Positions 43,164-55,411 of a stretch of DNA of 64,000 nucleotides are shown here, in pieces (positions within the stretch are counted from its first letter, which is position 1; each line of letters opens with the position of its first letter). A program made the position numbers and the translations under genes. The notes below the pieces were generated by a model, which saw only the letters and a program-made list of their open reading frames with translations, made no database searches and had not been told where the DNA came from. The stretch comes from Sacculina carcini (lineage: Eukaryota; Arthropoda; Thecostraca; Sacculinidae). The stretch lies in assembly GCA_916048095.2 (NCBI GenBank), contig OU696589.1:7703683-7767682 (forward strand), read 5' to 3'.

Positions 43164-46100
43164 TCACATAATTGAAGCCGTCAAACTGTCTCTGGTCGAT
43201 TTGTTCGACAGACATGATGATGATGATAATGGAGATGGGAGTCGTGCAGATGGTGGGGATGATGGCGGTGATAGCGATATTAGCAACGGGTTGACATAAT
43301 CAAAACCGTCAAATTGGCTCTGGTCAATTTTTTCAATGGTGCTTGTGTTGTCGGGTGTAAGCCGCGCCGGCTCGTCTGTGAAGAGGGACGGAAAGTTGGC
43401 CAGATCACGTTCGGTCTTGACGCGTGGCTTGTACGGCGGCTTCACTTGCTTCCGCACCAAAAGCTGCCAGTCAACACTGTTGAAAAACTCATGCCCAACG
43501 ATGTCTTTGAAGCCGGTGTTCGGATGACAGCCCAGTCGCTCTATCGGGTTCTTTTTTAGAAGACCTCTCAGGATTTTGCGCGCATTCGCCGACAAAGAGG
43601 GCGGAATGCGGATGGTCTTTTCGAGAATTATCCGATACAGATGGTTCTTGGTTTTCTCATTGGGTGCTTTAGAATGATGGCCAATCTCGAACGGAATGCG
43701 ATTAGTGAGCATCTCAAACATGAGCACGCCCAGCGACCACCAATCAACACTGAAGTTATATTTCTTGCCAAGCAATATCTCCGGCGCGATGTAGTGGGGT
43801 GTGCCGCAGAAGGTGGACGTTGTTTTGCCTGGTCGCATTCCTTCCTTGCAAAGGCCGTAGTCGATAAGTTTAATATGTCCCTCGTGGTCGATCAGCACAT
43901 TTTCCAGCTTCAGATCACGATGGATAATGCCGTTATCATGCAGAAAATTAAGCGCCAGGCACAGCTCCGCCGAGTAGAACTTGACGTGCTCCTCCGGTAG
44001 TTTGCCGTGACGCTCCATATGATTCATGAGGTCGCCGCCGCGCACAAACTGAATCACGAAGAACAGCCGACTGGGACTTTGGAAGCACGAGTGCAGTCCC
44101 ACCAGGAACGGGTGGTTGAAAGCCATCTTAAACACGTGTGTCTCTGTCTGCACGCGGCCGATATCCTTGGTATTCTTGATCAGCTTCTTCTTGATCGCCT
44201 TCATGGCGTAGACGCGCCGAGTGCGTCGTAACTCCACCATCATCACTTTGCCGAATCCGCCGCGTCCAATCACGCGGATCAGATCAAAATCGGCCAGCGA
44301 ATACTGATTTGGGAGAATGGCCGCGGCCCCAGCAGGAACCAGGTCCACACTGGCCGTTTTAGTAATGGTAGGGACGACGACGAGAGCCGGCTCAACCGCG
44401 TCAACTCCAACTTTGGCCGGTATCTTCATCGACTTAGTGGTGGTGTTGGTGTGGAGTTTACCGTTGGTTGGGTCACAGCGCAGATGCTTCTGTGCCACTG
44501 GTTTGCCAGTGTGCTTTCCCTTCAATAACTTGTTACGCGAAACAAGACTCAATGTAGGGTGACGAGCAAACGGCGACGGTTGTAGCGGAGATGAATGTCG
44601 TGATGGTGATGATAAGGGAGATGGGAGTCGTGCATATGGTGGGGATGATGACGGTGATAGCGATATTAGCAACGGGTTGACATAATCAAAACCGTCAAAT
44701 TGGCTCTGGTCGATTTTATCAATGGTGCTTGTGTTGTCGGGTGTAAGCCGCGCCGGCTCGTCTGTGAAGAGGGACGGAAAGTTGGCCAGATCACGTTCGG
44801 TCTTGACGCGTGGCATGTACGGCGGCTTCACTTGCTTCCGCACCAAAAGCTGCCAGTCAACACTATTGAAGAACTCATGCCCAACGATGTCTTTGAAGCC
44901 GGTGTTCGGATGGCAGCCCAGTCGCTCTATCGGGTTCTTTTCTAGAAGACCTCTCAGGATTTTGCGCGCATTCGCCGACAAAGAGGGCGGAATGCGGATG
45001 GTCTTCTCAAGAATTATCCGATACAGATGGTTCTTGGTTTTCTCATTGGGTGCTTTAGAATGATGGCCAATTTCGAACGGAATGCGATTAGTGAGCATCT
45101 CAAACATGAGCACGCCCAGCGACCACCAATCAACACTGAAGTTATATTTCTTGCCAAGCAATATCTCCGGCGCGATGTAGTGGGGTGTGCCGCAGAAGGT
45201 GGACGTTGTTTTGCCTGGTCGCATTCCTTCCTTGCAAAGGCCGTAGTCGATAAGCTTAATATGTCCCTCGTGGTCGATCAGCACATTTTCCAGCTTCAGA
45301 TCACGATGGATAATGCCGTTATCATGCAGAAAATTAAGCGCCAGGCACAGCTCCGCCGAGTAGAACTTGACGTGCTCCTCCGGTAGTTTGCCGTGACGCT
45401 CCATATGATTCATGAGGTCGCCGCCGCGCACAAACTGAATCACGAAGAACAGCCGACTGGGACTTTGGAAGCACGAGTGCAGTCCCACCAGGAACGGGTG
45501 GTTGAACGCCATCTTGAACACGTGTGTCTCGGTCTGCACGCAGCCGATATCCTTGGCATTCTTGATCAGCTTCTTCTTGATCGCCTTCATGGCGTAGAGG
45601 CGCCGAGTGCGTCGTAACTCCACCATCATCACTTTGCCGAATCCTCCGCGTCCAATCACGCGGATCAGATCAAAATCGGCCAGCGAATACTGATTTGGGA
45701 GAATGGCCGCGGCCCCAGCAGGAACCAGGTCCACACTGGCCGTTTTAGTTATGGTAGGGACGACGACGAGAGCCGGCTCAACCGCGCCAACTCCAACTTT
45801 GGCCGGTATCTTCATCGACTTAGTGGTGGTATTGGTGTGGAGTTTACCGTTGGTTGGGTCACAGCGCAGATGCTTCTGCGCCACTGGCTTGCCAGTGTGC
45901 TTTCTCTTCAATAACTTGTTACGCGAAACAAGACTCAATGTAGGGTGACGAGCAAACGGCGACGGTTGTAGCGGAGATGAATGTCGTGATGGTGATGATA
46001 AGGGAGATGGGAGTCGTGCATATGGTGGGGATGATGACGGTGATAGCGATATTAGCAACGGGTTGACATAATCAAAACCGTCAAATTGGCTCTGGTCGAT

Positions 46101-48245
46101 TTTATCAATGGTGCTTGTGTTGTCGGGTGTAAGCCGCGCCGGCTCGTCTGTGAAGAGGGACGGAAAGTTGGCCAGATCACGTCCGGTCTTGACGCGTGGC
46201 ATGTACGGCGGCTTCACTTGCTTCCGCACCAAAAGCTGCCAGTCAACACTGTTGAAGAACACATGCCCAACGATGTCTTTGAATCCGGTGTTCGGATGGT
46301 AGCCCAGTCGCTCTATCGGGTTCTTTTTTAGAAGACCTCTCAGGATTTTGCGCGCATTCGCCGACAAAGAGGGCGGAATGCGGATGGTCTTCTCGAGAAT
46401 TATCCGATACAGATGGTTCTTGGTTTTCTCATTGGGTGCTTTAGAATGATGGCCAATCTCGAACGGAATGCGATTAGTGAGCATCTCAAACATGAGCACG
46501 CCCAGCGACCACCAATCAACACTGAAGTTATATTTATTGCCAAGCAATATCTCCGGCGCGATGTAGTGGGGTGTGCCGCAGAAGGTGGACGTTGTTTTGC
46601 CTGGTCGCATTCCTTCCTTGCAAAGGCCGTAGTCGATAAGTTTAATATGTCCCTCGTGGTCGATCAGCACATTTTCCAGCTTCAGATCACGATGGATAAT
46701 GCCGTTATCATGCAGAAAATTAAGCGCCAGGCACAGCTCCGCCGAGTAGAACTTGACGTGCTCCTCCGGTAGTTTGCCGTGACGCTCCATATGATTCATG
46801 AGGTCGCCGCCGCGCACAAACTGAATCACGAAGAACAGCCGACTGGGACTTTGGAAGCACGAGTGCAGTCCCACCAGGAACGGGTGGTTGAACGCCATCT
46901 TGAACACGTGTGTCTCGGTCTGCACGCAGCCGATATCCTTGGCATTCTTGATCAGCTTCTTCTTGATCGCCTTCATGGCGTAGAGGCGCCGAGTGCGTCG
47001 TAACTCCACCATCATCACTTTGCCGAATCCTCCGCGTCCAATCACGCGGATCAGATCAAAATCGGCCAGCGAATACTGATTTGGGAGAATGGCCGCAGCC
47101 CCAGCAGGAACCAGGTCCACACTGGCCGTTTTAGTTATGGTAGGGACGACGACTAGAGCCGGCTCCACCGCGACAACTCCAACTTTGGCCGGTATCTTCA
47201 TCGACTTAGTGGTGGTGTTGGTGTGGAGTTTACCGTTGGTTGGGTCACAGCGCAGATGCTTCTGCGCCACTGGCTTGCCAGTGTGCTTTCCCTTCAATAA
47301 CTTGTTACGCGAAACAAGACTCAATGTAGGGTGACGAGGAAACGGCGACGGTTGTAGCGGAGATGAATGTCGTGATGGTGATGATAATGGAGATGTGAGT
47401 CGGGCAGATGGTGGGGATGATGGCGGTGATAGCGATATTAGCAACGGGTTGACATAATCAAAACCGTCAAATTGGCTCTGGTCGATTTTTTCAATGGTGC
47501 TTGTGTTGTCGGGTGTTAGCCGCGCCGGCTTGTCTGTGAAGAGGGACGTAAAGTTGGCCAGACCACGTGTGGCCGCGTCTGTCGCCTCGGTCGCGGTCCC
47601 AACAGGAACCAGGTCCACACTGACCGTCCCTTTGCTGGTGGGGGCGACCACGAGAGCCGGCTCCACTGCGTCAACACCAACATTGCCCGACTTAGTGGTG
47701 GTGTCGGTGTGGGGTTTACCGTTGGTTGAGTCAGAGCGCAGATGCATCTGTGCGGCTAGCTTTCCGCTAGCTGTGCCGCTATTGCGCTTTCTCTTCAATA
47801 ACTTCTTAAGCGTACCGTGACGAAGAAATCGCCACGGCTTAAGTAGCGGAGATGATGGCGATGATGATACTGGTGATGATGGTGGCGATAGTGTGACCGC
47901 TTCCATCGACTCGGTCGCTGTCCCAGCAGGAACCCGGTCCACACTGATTGTCCCTTTGCTGGTGGGGACGACCACGAGAACCTTCTCCACCGCGTCAACG
48001 CCAACATTGCCCGACATCTTCATCGACTTAGTATTGGTGTCGTTGTGGAGTTCACCATTGGTTGAGTCAGAGCTCAGATGTGTCTGCGCCACTATCTTGC
48101 CTGTGCGTTTTCTCTTCAATAACTTATTACGCGAAACAAGACTAAACGTAGCGTGACGAATATATCGCGTCGGTGCAAGTAGCGGAGATGATGGTGGTGA
48201 TGTTGACGATTGTGGTGATAATGGTGATGATGATGATTGTTGTGG

Positions 48246-48277
<32 letters not shown>

Positions 48278-49979
48278 GTGGTGATGATGATGATGATGAT
48301 GATTGTGGTGATAATGGTGATGATAATGATTGTGGTGATGATAATGATGATGATGATGATTGTGGTGACGATGGTGATGATAGTCGTGGTAATTGTTGTG
48401 GTGATGGTGACGGTAGGGTCTGAACGTCCTCGGTTTGCACGCATTTGGACTGCAGCATACCCAGCGAGACTCTGCTCAAATCATGTAAATCTCTCCCGCA
48501 TCCAAAATCTGGAGGCCCTGCATCATTTTTTGTGTCGGTCGACCTGCGCGTGCCGGAGCGTGACCGGTGAACTTCATCTGCCTCGCCGGTGACGTTGAGG
48601 AGAATCCGGGACCCTCGACATGTCAGATATGTAGTGGAACAGTACCGCATCTGTTCCGCTGTCCAAACATGCCCACGGTTCTTCAGCTGGAGGACCTGTG
48701 GCGACGCCCGGTCGAGATGGCCGGTCCGCTGGTCGCCTGGCAGCATCGGCTTGGCTGGTCCGAGGAAGGGCTGCGGGTCTCCTCGGTACACAACAACTGA
48801 TGGGAGGGTCGACGACGATGGTGATGGTGGTGGTAGTGGTGAAGGTGATGGTAGTGGTTGTGGTTGTGGTAGTAATGATAGTGATTGTGATGATGGCGGT
48901 GGTATTATCAAATCACTGGACATTGACAGTGAGACGTCACTTTTTACACAAACCACTTTATCGGCTGCATTTCTGCTCTTTCTACCGATATCGTTGTTCG
49001 TAGATTTCCTAACGTCTTCGTTGGCTTGATGTTTGTTCATTACACTGTCTGGACATATGATTTCTATCAGATCTGCCTTTAACATTTCACTGGAGAGCAT
49101 TACTGTTCTGCTTATTGGCTGTATGTCACACTGACGGCTAGATATTCCGATATCCTCACAAACATCCCAGTTGAGTATCCGAGGAATATCAGAATAATCG
49201 ATGTATGGTGATCGAGGTCCAGGCTCATGGAAATTCGTGACTAGTTTGCTTAACTGACCAATCTCACGCGTGCTGATATCCATGTAGCGAACTTCTTGAA
49301 TTGCTGCGCTGACATACGGGTTGATTTTGGCCAGCTTTTTCAAAATGCCCATAATGGTGGTTGCAGTGGCCTCTTGCTGGATAAAGTCCACGCAACGTAC
49401 CAGTACCAGGGTATTATCCCGATCCAGCACAATTTTGCTGAGTGTTTGCCTCTCGCTGACTATTGCTTTGAGGCAGAGTACACATTCGTTTAACACCTGT
49501 TGTGCATTGGCCATCCGAGTGGTCTTTTTGGTGTTTGATGTTTTGAAGATCTGCATAAAGCAGTTTTGAACGGCTGTTTTCTCTTTTTGGTCAACGCGTT
49601 CTTTGGCCGACAGTACAATATTCATGTAGTCGAGCAGAAAAATGACCCCTTGTTGCTGCTGTACAAACTCTAATTGCCACCATCTGGTGTACATACGTAG
49701 CGAAATCTCCAAATCCTTAAGCAGAGTGGTATGCTTGCCACACATGGCGAGAACTTTGCTGGGCTTCTGGGTGATCATTTTCGCCGAGTAGATCTTGATA
49801 TAGCGCACATAGTACGCGGGACACTGGCGGATGGTCTTCCTCCAGTTGGAAAGCATGCTCCACTTTGAAGAGATGTTGTAGTGGACACATAGCTTTGCTG
49901 CCTCTTCGGTAACACCGATCCAGGCTAGGTGTTTGATGAATGCTTCATCAATATCGCTTTTGCTGTGCATTGCTTGCAT
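43164..49979 (-). CDS. Giant FMNL-GBD/FH3 - atypical PKC chimera, unit 2 copy with three kinase domains
   Basis: 2271-aa uninterrupted frame with the same start and N-terminal formin-like region. Kinase domains lie at about residues 969-1309, 1431-1771 and 1893-2233 (47075-46051, 45689-44665, 44303-43279). Exactly one 462-aa repeat is missing relative to the other copy: the linker series reads VGVV, VGVG, VGVD instead of VGVV, VGVG, VGVD, VGVD. Substitutions confined to this copy include LLGNKYN and HVFFNSV in the first kinase and LLEKNP in the second. The ATP-binding Lys, HRD, DYG and APE motifs are intact in all three. That the frame stays open over 6.8 kb in both copies suggests either selection or very recent origin. 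Confidence 0.85.
48178..48418 (-). repeat. (GAT/ATC)n expansion in the kinase gene, unit 2 copy
   Basis: Same triplet tract as 18000-18240, apparently the same length, coding the Ser/Pro-rich run. Confidence 0.8.
48564..48800 (+). pseudogene. Antisense 2A-like/CxxC LINE relic, unit 2 copy
   Basis: GDVEENPGP is at 48588-48614, again opposite the giant ORF. It is identical to unit 1 over the motif; one base differs just upstream (GCCGGAGCG versus GCCGCAGCG). Confidence 0.5.
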
Positions 49980-51090
49980 GGTGTCTTCAGGTATTCACCT
50001 TCGACGCTAGATCAAAATTGACAGTGAGTGAAAACGATGATTCACTACCGCAATTCAGTTCGGGAATGACTGCGTCAACCACAACCACTATACTCTTAAT
50101 CTCGTAAATATTATTCCCGATGAAAACTCGTGGAAAACAGGTATTGGGCACTTGAGGTTAAAATAATTCGGTCAAAATAATGATATAAAAATGTTTGTTT
50201 CACAGTTTTCAGGAGAACATATTACTCACAAAACTCAGATTTGGCTGTTTTTTAATTCATCCAAAAAACTATTTATTTCGTAAAAATATTCCCAATGAAA
50301 ATTTTCGTGAATTCGAAAATTTGAAAAATTCGTGAAAAATAACTAATGGACACTTGCGGTTAGAACAATTCGGGCAAAATTAATCATATACAGAAATGTT
50401 TGTTTCAAAGTTTTTGTTGAGTATATAAATCTATATTTTACTCACAAAAACCATTTTTTTTTGCTGTTTTATGTTAAAGACAATTTCTTTGCCATTCATA
50501 GAAAAATATATCGAAGATAAACGTCGAAATGGACTGAACTGCTTCATATTGTGATAGCCGTAATACTTTATGATCATCTCATCGATTGAAATATCCCTGG
50601 TAAAACCCCCAATGCCAACCTCAACCTAGAAGAATGTGAACCGTAACCTCATTGACAGCGAGGTCAAGGTCGTCCAGGAAGGACACAGCCTTGTTCATAG
50701 TTAGATCACATTGTGCAGACATCATATTGAATAATAAGACATTTGAAATACATCCACTATACACGGTGTACCCTACGGCGCTCTCCGGCAGTGATCTATT
50801 TTTAGATCACCATGAAAATCCTGGAAAATCACAGTAAGTTTTGTATTCGTATTTCATCATGTATAATGGACTTTTATTTACGAACATGATCTAATTTCAA
50901 TGAGTCAACTTCATTAATTTTATCGTGGCCGATTAATGTGTTAAACTCAGCCATATGTTTATGACCTCTACGATAGTCTTGTGTAATTTGTCATCCAGGT
51001 TTTAAGGAAAAACCGTACTTTTTATATCTTTTGCTTCCTGATTTTATGAGCTTGTCACCTTACCACCTTCTTTTTTCTTGCCTTATCAAT
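49980..51090. other. Upstream region of the kinase gene, unit 2 copy; no gene seen
   Basis: Parallels 19802-20885. A 27-bp insertion near 50301-50330 contains imperfect repeats of TTCGTGAA and AATTTGAAAAATT. Confidence 0.45.
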
Positions 51091-52166
51091 CCTGTATGTG
51101 TATGTGTGTGTGTGTGTGTGTACTCACATAGTTGTACTCACATAGTTGTTCTACAGGATATGAGCTAAGCTCGTGCTGTCCCGTCTCTTTTCCATAATTT
51201 ATCTAACATAGTTTTGAAGGAACTTAAATTTCTAGCTTCAAATATTTTGCTGTCTAATTGGTTCCACTGATCTACGCTCCTAAACGGGAAACTATACTTT
51301 TTTACATCTTTTCGACAACGTGTTTTCCTCAGTTTTTTTTAGTGTCCTCTACGCACATTTCCTTGAAAAACTAATCCGATGTCGTCTGTGTTGACCGTGT
51401 CATTCATGCATCTATATATGTTTATTAAATCACCTCTTTCCCTCCTCTCATCAAGCCTGGGTAATTCAATTTTCCTCAATCTGTCCTCGTAAGACATGTT
51501 TTTCAAGTTTGGTACCAATTTTGTGGCTAGTCTTTGAATCTTTTCTATTTTTTTTATATGTCTCACTTCATGTGGAGACCAAACTACAGCTGCGTATTCG
51601 ATCTTTGGCCTAATTAGAGCTATCATGATTTTTTGAACATATTCTCATCCATGTAGTTGAATACTCCTCTCGTTTTTGAAATAAGTGCATACGACTTGGC
51701 GAAAAGGTCATCAATGTGCGCCTGCGGTGACAGATCATTCTGGATAATCACACCAAGATCTCGTTCCTTGTCCACCTCTCGCAGCGTGACGCATCCCAGT
51801 GCATAGTCCACAGATGGTCTCTTCCCGCTTTTGCCAAATTTCATGACATGACACTTTGTTTCGTTGAGGCTCATTAACCATTTTTGACACCATTCTTGAA
51901 GCTTGTCGATGTCACATTGCAATTGTTCACAGTCTCTCTTACTCGTTATGACTCTCATCAATTTGGCATCGTCGGCAAAAAGGTGAACGGTGCTGTCCAG
52001 ATCGTTCGTTATATCATTGATATATATCAGAAACATTATTGGTCCGAGCACAGAGCCTTGTGGCACCCCACTTTTCACCCGCTTCCACGAAGAAGCCGCT
52101 CCCCTCACAGTTGTACTCATTTTTCTATCGGTCAAGTAATGTTCCATCCATTTCAATAGTGGTCCT
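51091..52166 (-). pseudogene. CR1-like LINE 3' part, unit 2 copy
   Basis: RT C-terminal part of the element described at 20960-24006. It shares the frameshift at the A-run (51623-51626) and has a private nonsense mutation (TCA to TAA near 51339) that cuts the C-terminal 58 residues. It is interrupted at 52166 by the Gypsy element. Confidence 0.8.
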
Positions 52167-52505
52167 TGTCATGAAACTCAACGAGCCTGAACGTAAGGCT
52201 TTATTAAACTCAAAATTCACGACATATCTGTGAACGATCAAATCATACATTTAAGCATCATACATCATACACAACAATTAACGCATCAAATTTACAAAAT
52301 ATAAGAGAGCGGATGCTCAACTTGTAACAGCAATGTTCATTGAGCACAACACGTATTTAGTTACATATTATAAACGAGACTATACGAAAACATACCGAAA
52401 ACAACCCTTAGCAAATAACAAACACTTCGAGTGGAAAATACATCGCCGCATTTCTCTCAGAGGGAAACCAGTCACTAGCAATAGCAAGGATGCCAGATCA
52501 TAACA
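52167..52505 (-). repeat. 3' LTR of the Gypsy-type element
   Basis: 339 bp, identical to 56175-56513 as far as read. Preceded (in element sense) by a polypurine tract and followed by target duplication GTCCT. Confidence 0.93.
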
Positions 52506-52525
52506 CTCTCCCCATGTAATAAAAA

Positions 52526-55411
52526 TTAATGCTGGTATTTCCTGTTCAAGACGACACGTCGTCCTGATCGAGATCTTGGCGGTAAGAACTTCAACGCGGT
52601 CTCCGTGTCGGCGTCATCAGCGGGTGAGTCTTCAGAAGTACCGAGGTTGACGGCACCTTCACTATCTGGGTCGCAAGTTGTTCTCGAAGAGTCTTCAGCG
52701 CCAGCCACGGACTCTGGATTGAGTGTCCGAGGAGAGATGTCAACGTTGGCGTTTTCGGCCGAAGTGGCATTTGATTCATCATATGACTTATCACTGAAAG
52801 CCGGAAGTGGTGCGAGGTCATCGGTAGACACGGAAGATTCCCGTCCGTCAGAGTGGCGGATTCTAGCGACTTTCGGGCTAGACGATAGTATTTCCACCGG
52901 CTCTACAAGAGCGTCAGACTTGCTGGTACGGACGAACTTCCTGAGCAATGCAGGCCCTCCAGCCAACCAGGTGGGCATAGAATATCCGGTTCCAGATCGA
53001 CGCATAAAGTTGAAGAAGCGATTGTGCGGAGTGGTGTTTGTTGAAGTACATAGCAGCGAGCGCACCGAGTGCAGAGCAATATCCAGCACTTCTTGCCATT
53101 GTGTTTCATTCAGCTGTCGCGACCTGAGTGCCAGACGTATGGATCTCCACAGGCAGCCGTTCATTCTCTCACATTGGCCGTTTCCTATAGGATGATACGG
53201 CGAGGAGTGCGACATAGTTACACCGTTGTGATACAGGAAATGCTTGAGATCAGAAGACACGAATTGTGCACCTCTATCGCTGTGAATTGTTTCAGGACAT
53301 CCTACCAAGGTGAAGAGACTAGTCAAACACGTAATCACCGTTTGAGAAGTCATGTCTGCACAGGCGAACGCAAACGGGAATCTAGAATACTCGTCGACGA
53401 TAACTAGGAGATAGCGATTACCATTTGTTGATGGTTTGGGTCCGACGAAATCGATGGCCAAACGTTGCATCGGACGGCCAGCATGTATGAGCGTACCAGG
53501 AGGAGATTTGTGAAACCTAGGCTTCAGCTCAGCGCACGTTCTGCAATCGCGACAGACTTTCTTGACGTCTTCAGTTGAGAATGGGAGGTTCTTCTCCTTC
53601 ACGAAATGATTCAACCGGGCGACACCGGGATGGCAGAGCGCAACGTGAATATCCGATAAGGATGACGTCAGCGTGAGAGAACATGCTCTCGATAGAGCAT
53701 CAGCAGGTGCGTTAAATTCTCCAGGACGGTATTCTATATCATAACAGTAACTGGAAAGTTCAAGCCTCCAACGCATCAATTTATCATTTTTCACCTTGGA
53801 GAGGCATTTGCTGTTGAAAATGAAAGATACGGCTTGTTGGTCCGTGACGATAGTGAATTTTCGTCCCGTAAGCAGGTCTTGCCATTTCCTGATGGATTCG
53901 ATTACCGCTGCAGCCTCACGTTCGATCGTTGACTGAGAACGTTCCGAGCGATTTAATGTCCTAGAGAAGAAGGCAACTGGTCTTCCTTCTTGAGAGAGGG
54001 TTGCAGCCAGAGCCGAGCCAGAGGCGTCAGTCTCGATTCTGAAAGGAGAGTCATCCTTGATGGCGCACAGTGAGGCCGAGCAGATGTCATCCTTCAGTTT
54101 TTCAAAAGCCCGCCGGGCTTCAATCGTCAAAGGAAATGATGACGTATTCAGAAGAGGGCTGATTTGCGATGAAAAATTTGGAATCCAGACAGAGTAGTAC
54201 GAGAAAAGCCCCAGACAGCGTTTCAGGGACTTTTTACACTGAGGAAATGGCAGACTCTTGAGAGGTTCAAGTCTTTCCGGGTCTGGTCTTACAGTTCCAT
54301 TCTCGATTTGATGACCCAGGTATTTGAGACATCGGACGTTGAATTCGCACTTATCTTGGTTGAGCTGGAGGCCCATTCCTTTGGCAACCTTCGTGAATGC
54401 CTCCACACGCTGATTCAACTCTTTTTCATTATCAGCACCGATCACAATGTCGTCGATATACAGATGAGCACCCTTTATGTTGTTTCTACGTATTAGGTCG
54501 GTCAAAACGCGCTGAAAAACCGCCACAGAGTTTGTCAATCCAAACGGAAGTCTTGTGAACTCAAATAGTTCTCCAAGAGCCTCGAATGCTGTATACTTCC
54601 TGTCACCTTCACGAATAGGGCATTGGTAGTACGCCGATTTCATATCCATTTTGGAAAACACCTTATATTGTGTGAGACTATGAATGATGTTGGAAATTTT
54701 CGGAAGTGGAAAGGCGTCCAGTTCGGTGAATTTATTGATTGTGGATGAATAGTCAATCACCATTCGCTTTTTGTGTCGTTCATTATGAGTGACCACGATC
54801 TGGGCTCTCCACGGTGAGTTCGACTTTTTGATGATGCCATCCTTCAGCAGCTTTCGAACTTCGTTCTTGATGAATTCTCGATCAGAAGAAGAGTAGTAGC
54901 GGCTTCTTGTGCAGATAGGTCGGCAGTCTTCAGTAAGATTGGAGAAGAGGGCAGGTGGATCGATATTCATTTGTGCCACTCCACATACTTGCAAAGTCGG
55001 ATTATTTCCTCCGAATTTGAACTCGACCGTGCGATGGAGTCTCATGAAAGTTTGGCCGAGTATCATCGGTACACACAGATCAGGCATAATTGTCAGGCGA
55101 ACGTTGCGATACACGTTTCCTTCGACCGATATGTCCACTAGACAGTACCCTCCAGTACGGCTCATCAGTTGAGACGACGCCATATACACGGTCTCGCTTG
55201 ATTTGAGAATTCTCAGATGCAACTTTTTTGCGATCTCTGGTCGAATGAAGTTATCCGTGCTGCCACTGTCTACCATAGCCTTGAATTGACTGCGATCAAT
55301 TTCCACAGAAAGCATGGGATATTTAGGAGAATCGAATGGCCGCGTAGCAGCGATACTCAGTGCAGCGTTTGTTCTCACGGGGTTACTTCTCGAGGAAGAT
55401 GATTTACACAC
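52526..55411 (-). CDS. Gypsy-type pol: protease, reverse transcriptase, RNase H, integrase
   Basis: 961 codons, intact. An aspartic protease (VDSGSTDNFI, residues 47-56) is followed by an RT with KRMVIDYSSTINKFT, SKMDMKSAYYQ, LPFGLTNS and the catalytic YIDD (residues 318-321), RNase H (IETDASGSALAA, STIEREAAAVIES, TDQQAV) and an integrase with an HHCC finger (CHPGVARLNH, CRDCRTC), the DDE core (AIDFVGP, HSDRGAQF, GQCERMNG) and a C-terminal chromatin/DNA-binding region (ARIRHSDGRESSVSTDDLAP). No start codon is needed: the frame opens inside the gag overlap, so pol is probably made by a -1 frameshift as Gag-Pol. Every catalytic motif is intact, suggesting recent activity. Confidence 0.9.
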   Translation of the reverse strand: MCKSSSSRSNPVRTNAALSIAATRPFDSPKYPMLSVEIDRSQFKAMVDSGSTDNFIRPEIAKKLHLRILKSSETVYMASSQLMSRTGGYCLVDISVEGNVYRNVRLTIMPDLCVPMILGQTFMRLHRTVEFKFGGNNPTLQVCGVAQMNIDPPALFSNLTEDCRPICTRSRYYSSSDREFIKNEVRKLLKDGIIKKSNSPWRAQIVVTHNERHKKRMVIDYSSTINKFTELDAFPLPKISNIIHSLTQYKVFSKMDMKSAYYQCPIREGDRKYTAFEALGELFEFTRLPFGLTNSVAVFQRVLTDLIRRNNIKGAHLYIDDIVIGADNEKELNQRVEAFTKVAKGMGLQLNQDKCEFNVRCLKYLGHQIENGTVRPDPERLEPLKSLPFPQCKKSLKRCLGLFSYYSVWIPNFSSQISPLLNTSSFPLTIEARRAFEKLKDDICSASLCAIKDDSPFRIETDASGSALAATLSQEGRPVAFFSRTLNRSERSQSTIEREAAAVIESIRKWQDLLTGRKFTIVTDQQAVSFIFNSKCLSKVKNDKLMRWRLELSSYCYDIEYRPGEFNAPADALSRACSLTLTSSLSDIHVALCHPGVARLNHFVKEKNLPFSTEDVKKVCRDCRTCAELKPRFHKSPPGTLIHAGRPMQRLAIDFVGPKPSTNGNRYLLVIVDEYSRFPFAFACADMTSQTVITCLTSLFTLVGCPETIHSDRGAQFVSSDLKHFLYHNGVTMSHSSPYHPIGNGQCERMNGCLWRSIRLALRSRQLNETQWQEVLDIALHSVRSLLCTSTNTTPHNRFFNFMRRSGTGYSMPTWLAGGPALLRKFVRTSKSDALVEPVEILSSSPKVARIRHSDGRESSVSTDDLAPLPAFSDKSYDESNATSAENANVDISPRTLNPESVAGAEDSSRTTCDPDSEGAVNLGTSEDSPADDADTETALKFLPPRSRSGRRVVLNRKYQH